DNA of 8,771 nucleotides from an uncultured Saprospiraceae bacterium (GTDB taxonomy: Bacteria; Bacteroidota; Bacteroidia; Chitinophagales; Saprospiraceae), in NCBI GenBank assembly GCA_905479665.1, contig CAJQNM010000100.1, positions 1 through 8,771 on the forward strand, read 5' to 3'. The notes beneath the pieces are model-generated. The model did not search any database. It was not told the origin of the DNA and was given only the letters and a program-made list of their open reading frames with translations. The translations under genes were made by a program, and so were the position numbers. Position 1 is the first letter of the stretch. Each line of letters starts with the position of its first letter. Of this stretch, positions 1 through 6,040 are shown piece after piece.

Positions 1-47
1 CAGACACTGGCATGCAGCATTTGGGCTTTAGATTGGTAAGAAACTAA
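1..47 (+). CDS. 3' end of an upstream gene, possibly a formylglycine-generating enzyme (SUMF1)-type protein
   Basis: Reading from base 3, an open frame encodes DTGMQHLGFRLVRN and stops at TAA (45-47). The other two forward frames also reach stops, at 37-39 and 29-31. The ending LGFRLVR-N resembles the conserved GFR-(hydrophobic)2-R tail closing the SUMF1/FGE-sulfatase domain. That domain occurs in formylglycine-generating enzymes, EgtB-like enzymes and the Bacteroidota gliding lipoproteins GldJ/GldK. The stop abuts the ATG of the next gene with no spacer, which suggests a two-gene transcription unit. Only 14 codons are visible, so the family call is an inference from a short motif and the open frame could be chance. 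Confidence 0.45.
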   Translation, partial: DTGMQHLGFRLVRN

Positions 48-728
48 ATGAAAATTCTTGCTTTCCTAGTCTTAGCTTTAATTACAAATTTCTATTCTAT
101 TGCCCAAAACGAATTTTTTCATGAGCTTTCAATAGGCACGGAGGTTTTCGAAAAGGAATCATTTTACATCACTCTTGATGCCAGTTGGAAGCACTTATAT
201 GAAGAAATCGGCTGGAGACGCTGGGGGCTCGGCACAAAAGCCACCAAAGAAATAAATGGTTGGTCATTTGTCGGAGGGTTTGCCGGCTACTACACATTCC
301 ACAAGGAAATAAATAATTTCACTGAGCTTCGACCTCAGATAGGAATCGGACTAAATACTAAAATATCAAGAAAACTAGTGTTTTTTCAACAGATGCATAC
401 GGAATGGCGTGCTTTTTTCTATTCGGGTAGTATAAACGAAGAAAACTATTTACGACCCAAGTACAAAATTGGAATAGATTATATCTTAAATGAAAGTGAA
501 GAAATACATCAAAGTTGGAATCTAAGGGCTACTATTGAGTGGTATTTTAATAAAGACATTGCCACCGGAGAACGGTTTGCGCAATCTCGCGACCATGGTC
601 TAAAAATCATTAGAGACCTTAAAAATGGACACGAAATAGGTTTGGGGTATAAACTTGAAATATTCTCTAAATTACTCGACAACAAACATGAAAACGGCCA
701 TATCCTTTTACTTGAATATGGTTTCTAG
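48..728 (+). CDS. Predicted secreted outer-membrane beta-barrel protein, DUF2490-like
   Basis: This 226-residue protein starts with a signal peptide: Lys2, a hydrophobic core at about residues 3-18, and a likely cleavage around SIA-Q (19/20). The mature part is a series of alternating polar/hydrophobic strands rich in Tyr, Trp, Phe and Arg (for example residues 70-90, 95-120, 138-146, 157-168 and 198-206). It ends in a strand closing with Tyr-Gly-Phe, and a C-terminal aromatic residue is typical of outer-membrane barrels. Arg/Glu-containing strands such as TELRPQIGIG and YLRPKYKIGIDY fit DUF2490, a Bacteroidota outer-membrane family of unknown function, though that name is assigned by eye. 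The ATG directly follows the upstream TAA, with no clear Shine-Dalgarno sequence. Sampled GC is about 35-40%, lower than the large - strand genes. The last 21 bp overlap the convergent methyltransferase gene. It may be a porin-like or structural protein; no enzymatic motif is seen. Confidence 0.75.
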   Translation: MKILAFLVLALITNFYSIAQNEFFHELSIGTEVFEKESFYITLDASWKHLYEEIGWRRWGLGTKATKEINGWSFVGGFAGYYTFHKEINNFTELRPQIGIGLNTKISRKLVFFQQMHTEWRAFFYSGSINEENYLRPKYKIGIDYILNESEEIHQSWNLRATIEWYFNKDIATGERFAQSRDHGLKIIRDLKNGHEIGLGYKLEIFSKLLDNKHENGHILLLEYGF

Positions 729-1445
729 AGTTCGTAACTTCCGCACGCCCCTAATACACATAAACGCCGGAAATGCATTTAATTCTTTGTAGTGCTTAGG
801 GTCATAGTTTTCAAATTCTTTGGTGGGCTTTGGCTCCAATAATGAATCGATGTAAAAACCGTTTTCGGTCAGTGGCAAAAGACATTCGTGCAGTGGTCTC
901 CGATAGCTATTTACTTCGATTGGTTTTCCAAATCCCTTCCAGGTACATTTCACATGTTCAATCTCAAAATATTTTTTGGATTTAAAATAATTGTACTCAA
1001 AAAATGGGTGCTCGATGGATATCACGAGATGTCCCTTTGGTTTTAAAACCCGACGAAACTCCTTAATTGTTTGTGTCCAATCTTCTACATAGTGCAATGC
1101 CAGGGCGCACAAAACAATGTCAAAAGATTCATCATCGAGGGTCTTAAAAGGAGTGGATAAATCGTGGACAAAAAACCGGCCCGAATCTCCATTTCGCTCC
1201 TGAGCCAGGCGTATCATTTTGGGACTTAGGTCAAATCCCGTGAGCGTGGCTCCCTGCGAAATAAGAATTTCGGCATATTTCCCAGGCCCACAAGCCGCAT
1301 CAAGGATGGCCTTTCCTCTTACCTCCGGAATTAAGCTCAGTGTGTTGGGGCGATCGTAATAGGCATTGTGCGGTTTATGCTCAATGAGTTCGTTATACCG
1401 CTCAGCCATCTCCTCATAGGCTTGAAGAATTTTTTTCTTGATCAT
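708..1445 (-). CDS. Class I SAM-dependent methyltransferase (Methyltransf_11 type), substrate unknown
   Basis: This 245-residue soluble protein has a Rossmann-type methyltransferase fold. Motif I is ILDAACGPGKYAE (residues 47-59), the SAM-binding glycine-rich loop. The acidic residue at the end of strand 2 is Asp72 in GFDLSPKMI. Motif II/III regions are HDLSTPF (94-100) and FDIVLCALALHYVEDW (108-123), followed by the FRRVLKPKGHLVISIEHP segment (130-147). The C-terminal part (150-235) carries SYRRPLHECLLPLTENGFYI, as in small-molecule methyltransferases of this type, and probably forms the substrate lid. The ATG at 1445 lies 34 nt after the stop of the GT-C gene, so it is likely the last gene of the same transcript, although a separate promoter cannot be excluded. 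The family is certain but the substrate cannot be read from sequence. GC is lower than in the upstream genes. The last seven codons, including the stop, overlap the 3' end of the convergent barrel gene. Confidence 0.88.
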   Translation of the reverse strand: MIKKKILQAYEEMAERYNELIEHKPHNAYYDRPNTLSLIPEVRGKAILDAACGPGKYAEILISQGATLTGFDLSPKMIRLAQERNGDSGRFFVHDLSTPFKTLDDESFDIVLCALALHYVEDWTQTIKEFRRVLKPKGHLVISIEHPFFEYNYFKSKKYFEIEHVKCTWKGFGKPIEVNSYRRPLHECLLPLTENGFYIDSLLEPKPTKEFENYDPKHYKELNAFPAFMCIRGVRKLRTLETIFK

Positions 1446-1479
1446 ATGAATCCGTCCGACTACACCTGTCTAAAATTTC

Positions 1480-3711
1480 TTACAACTGGCTAGCTGCTTT
1501 GCGGAAGGCTGCAGCACTGCGCTGGTCTCCTAGCTGCTCGTGCAGCTGGGCACCTAAGGTATAACAGTTCTTAAATCGACCATTGGCTTGCAGACAATCT
1601 TGCACGTGTTGCAGCGCTCTACTTGGATTGTTTTGCTGAGAAGCAATGACGCCCAAATAATAATGTGCCGTGGCATTGCGATCATTGGCTTTTACGGCTC
1701 TGCTGTAAATTGCTTGAGCCTCCGAGTAATTCTGCGAACTAAAATGATAAAAACCCAAATAATTTAACGCCAAGATACTTTCTGGAGAAATGGCCAGGGC
1801 CCTCTCCAAAACTTCTTTGGCCAGAGGCAATTGCTGTGTATTAATATAGGCCATGCCCAAGTTTGTGAGCGCCACCTCATTGTCCGGATATTTCTCAACT
1901 TCCAGACTGAGATATGGAATAGCCTCTAACCAGTTTCCTGCACTAATATTCTGGAGACCTTGGTAAATTAAATTCTCTGGATCCTGTTTTTCAACAATGG
2001 CGATGGGTGTACCATTGGCTTTTATTTCGTGAAGTGTCTTGCTGGTGGGCCATGGATCCTCACGCAGATAAGAGCCATCAATAAACCGATTTACCCAGAT
2101 GGCATAATCCCACTCCCGGCTGCCGCGTTCTCGATAGCGCTGATAAGTGACACGCACCTTTCCGCCGTACTTTTTGGCCGTATATCTTCTGGCAGCAAAA
2201 GAAAAATTTGTTGCGATCGTAATTGTATCAGATTGATCTACGCTAATTATTCCTTCCTTGTCCAACCAGTCTACACCTTGCTTGACGCTGGTGCCCCAAT
2301 AGTCCAATTCATAATTTCCGAATGCACCACCTATGCCTCCGGCCAGAGGATTAAAATAGGTATACATGAATGGTGAATTGCGCGCCTGAAAAACAAGGGG
2401 TTCTAGAGCTGTAAGGGCCAGAATACCCATCACGACATAAGCCACTTTGTTAGGCAGAGCATATTTTTCGAGCAGAAAATGCCAGGCTAGGGCCACCATC
2501 ACAACCAGGCTAGGATAGACAAAGCTAAAATGCCTCCAGCCATCGTACAGTGCCGAACCACTCACGATGATAAAAATGAGCGGAAAGGCGAAAGTGAAGA
2601 TCACAAGGCTCAGCCCAAGTGGATGATGGCTGCGATACATCGGTTTAAGAAATGCCAGAAATGCAACCAACCCTAAAATGACGAAAAGGGGCACTGTGAA
2701 AAACATCCAACTACCGAGGTAGCGCACCGGTATATCACTTGACCACACCATTACTCCCTGAAAGAGCACCTTGATGGCGGTTTGAAAGTTTGAAAAGGCT
2801 TCCAGTGCTTCCGGGATATGGTTGAGCGGATCTGAAAGACCATAGGGCCAAAAGAGCAGTCCTAGCGCTAATCCTATGGCACTGGGAATCAGCAAACTCA
2901 GTAGATAGGGTTTCACCAAAGACCATTGAGTGACATTGGCAATGCCATGCTGCAAGAGAAAATATACACCCAACGTTAGGCCCAAATACGCCACCAACAG
3001 CATACCACCATTGATCCGTACTCCCACGCAAATGCCGATCGCAACGCCCAGCAAGATCAGATTTTTCCAATGCCATTTGGGCAGAACCTTGATCAACATA
3101 TAGATGTAGTAGGTGGCCATTATGTATCCCGCAGCAAAAGGGATATCCTTGGGATTGATCATCGAGTGGCCAATAAAACGAGGGGATAAAAACAGTAAGA
3201 TCATGGCCAATATCGCAGCCCGTACTCCTCCGAGCTCTCGGGTGAGTAAAAAGGTAAAAAACACCGCCAGCAGGCCAAATAGCATACTGAACACATGTCT
3301 CACCGCCAGATGTCCCTGATCTATTGTTTCGAAACCTAAGGCCCTGTTCACCAAGGCTACGGGTATCTCATAGAGACCACCATAGTAGCGGATATCATCG
3401 CCCTTGACACTCTTGTAGGCCGAGCTGTCTTCTCCGCCGGTGGCATACCAGCTGAGTAAATTTTGCGAATAGGGTATCTGTACATCTTCGTCCCCATTGA
3501 TGCCTGCCGTGGTAGAGAGAATGAGCAGAACTACCGCCACTGCGGCAAAGGCAATAAGAGCTGGCTTGAGTAGCTTACTGTGCTCGGTAAATCTACTCAA
3601 GTCGGCGAGCGGTTTGCGCCAGCGCGAGGTACTTTGCGGTGCAGCACTGCGGGAGGTGGTCTTGCGACGGGCAGCCTTGGTGCCTACAACTTTCTTTTTC
3701 TTTTTGGCCAT
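1480..3711 (-). CDS. GT-C fold membrane glycosyltransferase (GT39/PMT_2-like) with C-terminal TPR domain
   Basis: This 743-residue protein has three parts. (1) A very basic, probably disordered cytoplasmic tail spans residues 1-46 and begins MAKKKKK. (2) A polytopic membrane domain follows, with about 10-11 hydrophobic segments near 48-70, 137-158, 163-180, 190-210, 215-255 (perhaps two), 268-290, 333-356, 364-386, 396-415 and 423-442. Right after the first segment comes INGDEDVQIPY; Asp74/Glu75 sit where GT-C enzymes keep the catalytic acid, in the first periplasmic loop. SPRFIGHSMINPKDIPFAA (176-194) and YFNPLAGGIGG...ELDYWG (452-473) are typical of PMT/ArnT-like proteins. (3) A soluble domain leads to five TPR units starting at residues 579, 613, 647, 681 and 715, exactly 34 residues apart. 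GT-C enzymes move a sugar from a polyprenyl-phosphate donor to a periplasmic acceptor; donor and acceptor here are unknown. The start is 3 nt after the preceding methyltransferase stop, so the two are likely translationally coupled. Confidence 0.85.
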   Translation of the reverse strand: MAKKKKKVVGTKAARRKTTSRSAAPQSTSRWRKPLADLSRFTEHSKLLKPALIAFAAVAVVLLILSTTAGINGDEDVQIPYSQNLLSWYATGGEDSSAYKSVKGDDIRYYGGLYEIPVALVNRALGFETIDQGHLAVRHVFSMLFGLLAVFFTFLLTRELGGVRAAILAMILLFLSPRFIGHSMINPKDIPFAAGYIMATYYIYMLIKVLPKWHWKNLILLGVAIGICVGVRINGGMLLVAYLGLTLGVYFLLQHGIANVTQWSLVKPYLLSLLIPSAIGLALGLLFWPYGLSDPLNHIPEALEAFSNFQTAIKVLFQGVMVWSSDIPVRYLGSWMFFTVPLFVILGLVAFLAFLKPMYRSHHPLGLSLVIFTFAFPLIFIIVSGSALYDGWRHFSFVYPSLVVMVALAWHFLLEKYALPNKVAYVVMGILALTALEPLVFQARNSPFMYTYFNPLAGGIGGAFGNYELDYWGTSVKQGVDWLDKEGIISVDQSDTITIATNFSFAARRYTAKKYGGKVRVTYQRYRERGSREWDYAIWVNRFIDGSYLREDPWPTSKTLHEIKANGTPIAIVEKQDPENLIYQGLQNISAGNWLEAIPYLSLEVEKYPDNEVALTNLGMAYINTQQLPLAKEVLERALAISPESILALNYLGFYHFSSQNYSEAQAIYSRAVKANDRNATAHYYLGVIASQQNNPSRALQHVQDCLQANGRFKNCYTLGAQLHEQLGDQRSAAAFRKAASQL

Positions 3712-3714
3712 GGA

Positions 3715-4416
3715 TCAGTTTTTGGAATCAATGGTCCCTATGAATACCAGATCGCCGGCTACTTTTTTACAGACATAATCATCCATACCCATGGCTGCTT
3801 CCAGCAGTTCCTTGTACGGGAAAAACCGAACATGCTCATCAAGAGTGTAGAAGTTGTAGCGCTGGCAAGGAACCACTACAATGACCTGGCGCGCTGCCAC
3901 GCGTTTGATTTCCGAAATGGATTGGGCCAAATCAATGACATGTTCCAGCACATGGTGACATGTCACAATATCGTACGCATTGTCCTGCATCGGAAGGGCC
4001 TCAATATCACCCTGTATGTAGGTAGATCCATCGAGTTTACCTTCATCAAAAACATCACATCCAGCAGTGGTGGGAACACGATCTTTCACTCTGCCCAAGA
4101 AGTAGCCATTTCCGCAACCGATGTCGATCAGGGATTCCGCCTTAGGATCCAGGCGATCGAGCATGTAGAGAATACTTGTCTCGCTCAGATCAGTGGGTCG
4201 ATCTTTGGCGAGGGAGGTCCGCTGGCGATAGAATTCACTAAACTCTTCTTTACTCATGTCGTAGACATCTGCCTTAAAGGACATGATCTGGCGGATGTTC
4301 TTGCCCTTAAACCAAATGTAGAAGAAGGGGTACATGAAGTACTTGTTGTCCCGAATCAACGGTGGCAGACACTCGTCCATCACCCAGCGTATGGCATTGG
4401 TTACTTTTCTGTTCAT
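3715..4416 (-). CDS. Class I SAM-dependent methyltransferase, probably linked to glycan/lipid synthesis
   Basis: This 233-residue protein has motif I at LIDIGCGNGYFLGRV (96-110), the acidic ribose-binding position at Asp121 (AGCDVFD), GDIEALPMQDNAYDIVTCHHVLEHV (136-160) and a following KRVAARQVIVVVP strand (171-183). The pattern is that of Methyltransf_11. The N-terminal 70 residues (RWVMDECLPPLIRDNKYFMYPFFYIWFK) are aromatic and amphipathic, a segment also found in methyltransferases of polysaccharide and glycolipid clusters; it may bind membrane or substrate. Its ATG overlaps the TGA of the upstream GT2 gene as ATGA (4-nt overlap). Its own stop is 3 nt before the GT-C gene start, so it is embedded between glycosyltransferases. 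No Shine-Dalgarno sequence is seen, and re-initiation after the upstream stop is the likely mode of translation. The methylated substrate is unknown. Confidence 0.85.
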   Translation of the reverse strand: MNRKVTNAIRWVMDECLPPLIRDNKYFMYPFFYIWFKGKNIRQIMSFKADVYDMSKEEFSEFYRQRTSLAKDRPTDLSETSILYMLDRLDPKAESLIDIGCGNGYFLGRVKDRVPTTAGCDVFDEGKLDGSTYIQGDIEALPMQDNAYDIVTCHHVLEHVIDLAQSISEIKRVAARQVIVVVPCQRYNFYTLDEHVRFFPYKELLEAAMGMDDYVCKKVAGDLVFIGTIDSKN

Positions 4417-5189
4417 AAGGGAAATTGGAGAACACTCATCCGGTTGCGATAACGCCTACCCAGCTTAAAAATTGACTTTAGCATGGCAAAACCATCTTTG
4501 AGCAGGCTAATTTTTTCGTCATCAACGTGCTTCCACCTTACAGGCATGACTTTTATAGCGTATCCGGCTGCTTTGGCACGTAGGAGAATTTCGATATCAT
4601 GTGCCCAGCCCTCATCTTCTAAGTCACCAAAGAACTCGGCTGCAGCAGCCTGAGGATATAATTTGAAACCGCATTGAGTATCCCGGATGGCCAGGCCAGT
4701 CATGAGGCGTACCAACTGATTGAACACTCCACCGGCGAATCGGCGCGAAAATTTTGCTTGCACATTTGAATCCGGATGCTGCCTCGAGCCAATGACTATC
4801 TGCTTTGAATCTTCGCCGACGGTTTGATCTGTGGCCTGCCAGAGCAACAGCTCAGTAGGCTCTGCAGCCATGTCCGCATCAAGGGTAAGGACAAAAGAGC
4901 GGGTCGCAGCCTTCACCCCAGCGGCAAGGGCGGCACCCTTGCCTTGGTTTGTTGGCAGATCAATGATTTGCCAAGTGATCTTGGAGTCGTCAATGTCTTG
5001 CTGCATGGTGGCTAGATGAGCCACTGTCTCGTCACTGCTCCCATCGTTCACCAGGACGATTTCAAATGGAAAAGTGGTCTGTGCACAAAAGCGCTCCAGG
5101 CCAGCCTGGAGGAGCGGAATTCGTTTCACCTCATTGTAGAGAGGGATTACCAGAGAGATATTCAAAGCACTGATCAGTTGAAAAAACAA
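4413..5189 (-). CDS. Family 2 glycosyltransferase, ALG5/dolichyl-phosphate glucosyltransferase-like
   Basis: The GT-A domain covers nearly all 258 residues: ISLVIPLYNE (11-20), VNDGSSDET (47-55), NQGKGAAL (81-88), the metal-binding DAD in LTLDADMA (101-108), GSR (134-136), RDTQCGFKLY (169-178) and EGWAHDIEILLRAKAAGY (193-210), followed by VMPVRWKHVDDEKIS. NQGKGAA, DTQCGFK and the W-x-x-DIE block mark the ALG5/DPG-synthase branch, whose members transfer a hexose from a nucleotide sugar to polyprenyl phosphate at the cytoplasmic membrane face. No C-terminal membrane helices are present. The start is uncertain. No ATG or GTG lies in frame upstream, so it is either TTG at 5189 or TTG at 5165 (giving MNISLVIP). 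An A-rich stretch precedes the first, and neither has a Shine-Dalgarno sequence. The gene sits 51 nt after the other GT2 gene in the same frame and overlaps the methyltransferase gene by 4 nt. The exact sugar and lipid are inferred only from family. Confidence 0.87.
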   Translation of the reverse strand: MFFQLISALNISLVIPLYNEVKRIPLLQAGLERFCAQTTFPFEIVLVNDGSSDETVAHLATMQQDIDDSKITWQIIDLPTNQGKGAALAAGVKAATRSFVLTLDADMAAEPTELLLWQATDQTVGEDSKQIVIGSRQHPDSNVQAKFSRRFAGGVFNQLVRLMTGLAIRDTQCGFKLYPQAAAAEFFGDLEDEGWAHDIEILLRAKAAGYAIKVMPVRWKHVDDEKISLLKDGFAMLKSIFKLGRRYRNRMSVLQFPL

Positions 5190-5190
5190 G

Positions 5191-5238
5191 TTACGATTTT
5201 TTGTTATAAGACCTCGGTATGCGGCACTTTGGCACCAT
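5191..5238 (-). other. 16-codon mini-ORF bridging the two GT2 genes (speculative leader/relay)
   Basis: In the 51-nt gap between the two glycosyltransferase genes, an ATG occurs 2 nt after the upstream TGA. It reads MVPKCRIPRSYNKKS and ends in TAA one base before the TTG that starts the next gene. It contains a run of six A (T6 on the + strand, 5197-5202). It could carry ribosomes between the two genes, be chance, or be the true N-terminus of the downstream gene if one A were removed from the run. It matches no known peptide that I recognise. Confidence 0.2.
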
Positions 5239-5240
5239 CC

Positions 5241-6011
5241 TCAAGAATCGACGTGATCCACTTCAAAAAGACTCGACCTGATGATATTTTTTCGATGCAT
5301 CAAACCGAGAAATGTATACCGTAATATCTGCAATGCATAAGGCACTCCGTTGACATACGATATTTCATCCCCATAAAAAGTGGGGATGGGCACTTCCTTC
5401 AGCTTAGCCCCTGCGAAGAGCAGCTGGATGATAATCTGCGTATCGAAATGAAAATCATCGCTATTTTTCTGAAAGGGAATGCGGGACAAAGCACTCACCG
5501 AAAATGCTCGATATCCAGAGTGAAATTCGGACAATTGTGTACTCAGGAGAAAATTTTGTGCGGCCGTCAATACTTTGTTACCGACAAATTTGTAGAGCGG
5601 CATGCCGCCCTGGAGCGCGCCTCCCGCCAGAAGCATCCTGCTGCCCATGACAAACTCGTGTGATGCTTCCTGCAGCGGTGCCAGCATATCTCCCATGGCC
5701 TCGGGTGCGTATTGCCCATCCCCATGTAAGAGAATGACAAAATCAAACGAATGATCGATCGCATATTGATAGCCTTGCTTCTGGTTGCCACCATAGCCGA
5801 GATTACGTCCATTCTTCTGGATCGTCAAAGAAAGCTCGGGATGAAGTGCATGATGTTCGATTGCCAGATCATAGGTTCGATCTGGAGATGCATCATCGAT
5901 CAGTAAAATCTCGTGGTCAAATTTTTCTAAGATCACCTGAGGAATACGCTCAATAACCGAGACGATATGCTTTTCAGCGCGATACGCAACAATGAAAATG
6001 AGCAATCTCAC
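5241..6011 (-). CDS. Family 2 glycosyltransferase, DPM/DPG-synthase-like
   Basis: This 256-residue GT-A protein shows LIFIVAYRAEKHI (4-16), the nucleotide-binding IDDASPDRT (38-46), GRNLGYGGNQKQGY (68-81), the metal-binding region LLHGDGQYAPE (94-104; Asp98), MGSRM (122-126), EFHSGYRAFS (162-171), NSDDFHFDTQI (183-193), EVPIPTFYGDEISYVNG (206-222) and a basic tail (239-245). This is the DPM_DPG-synthase-like set of GT2 enzymes common in surface-polysaccharide clusters. It lacks the C-terminal transmembrane helices of some polyprenyl-phosphate sugar synthases, so it is probably cytosolic or peripheral. The start is read as GTG at 6011, because no ATG or GTG lies nearer than the conserved first strand and the strand begins at residue 3; the only alternative is the TTG at codon 3. 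AGG directly precedes the GTG and is too close to be a good ribosome site. It lies 29 nt after the PLP enzyme gene. Donor and acceptor are unknown. Confidence 0.87.
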   Translation of the reverse strand: MRLLIFIVAYRAEKHIVSVIERIPQVILEKFDHEILLIDDASPDRTYDLAIEHHALHPELSLTIQKNGRNLGYGGNQKQGYQYAIDHSFDFVILLHGDGQYAPEAMGDMLAPLQEASHEFVMGSRMLLAGGALQGGMPLYKFVGNKVLTAAQNFLLSTQLSEFHSGYRAFSVSALSRIPFQKNSDDFHFDTQIIIQLLFAGAKLKEVPIPTFYGDEISYVNGVPYALQILRYTFLGLMHRKNIIRSSLFEVDHVDS

Positions 6012-6040
6012 CCTGCTAAGATAAACGGATCTCTACGCTA

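Noticed and set aside
1..47. Bacteroidota-type promoter (TTTG ... TAnnTTTG) before the barrel-protein gene. A TTTG occurs at 20-23.
   Set aside because: No matching TAnnTTTG element lies at the right distance, and the stretch appears to be the coding end of the previous gene.
698..721. Inverted repeat CCATAT ... ATATGG with a 12-base loop in the convergent overlap, considered as a bidirectional terminator.
   Set aside because: The stem is only 6 bp and AT-rich, the loop is large, and no long T run follows on either strand. It is too weak to call.
3580..4452. A long + strand open frame of 290 codons opposite the methyltransferase and the start of the GT-C gene.
   Set aside because: It lies wholly antisense to two genes with clear family motifs, has no recognisable domain or signal, and begins at a non-ATG codon. 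It is a shadow of the coding strand.
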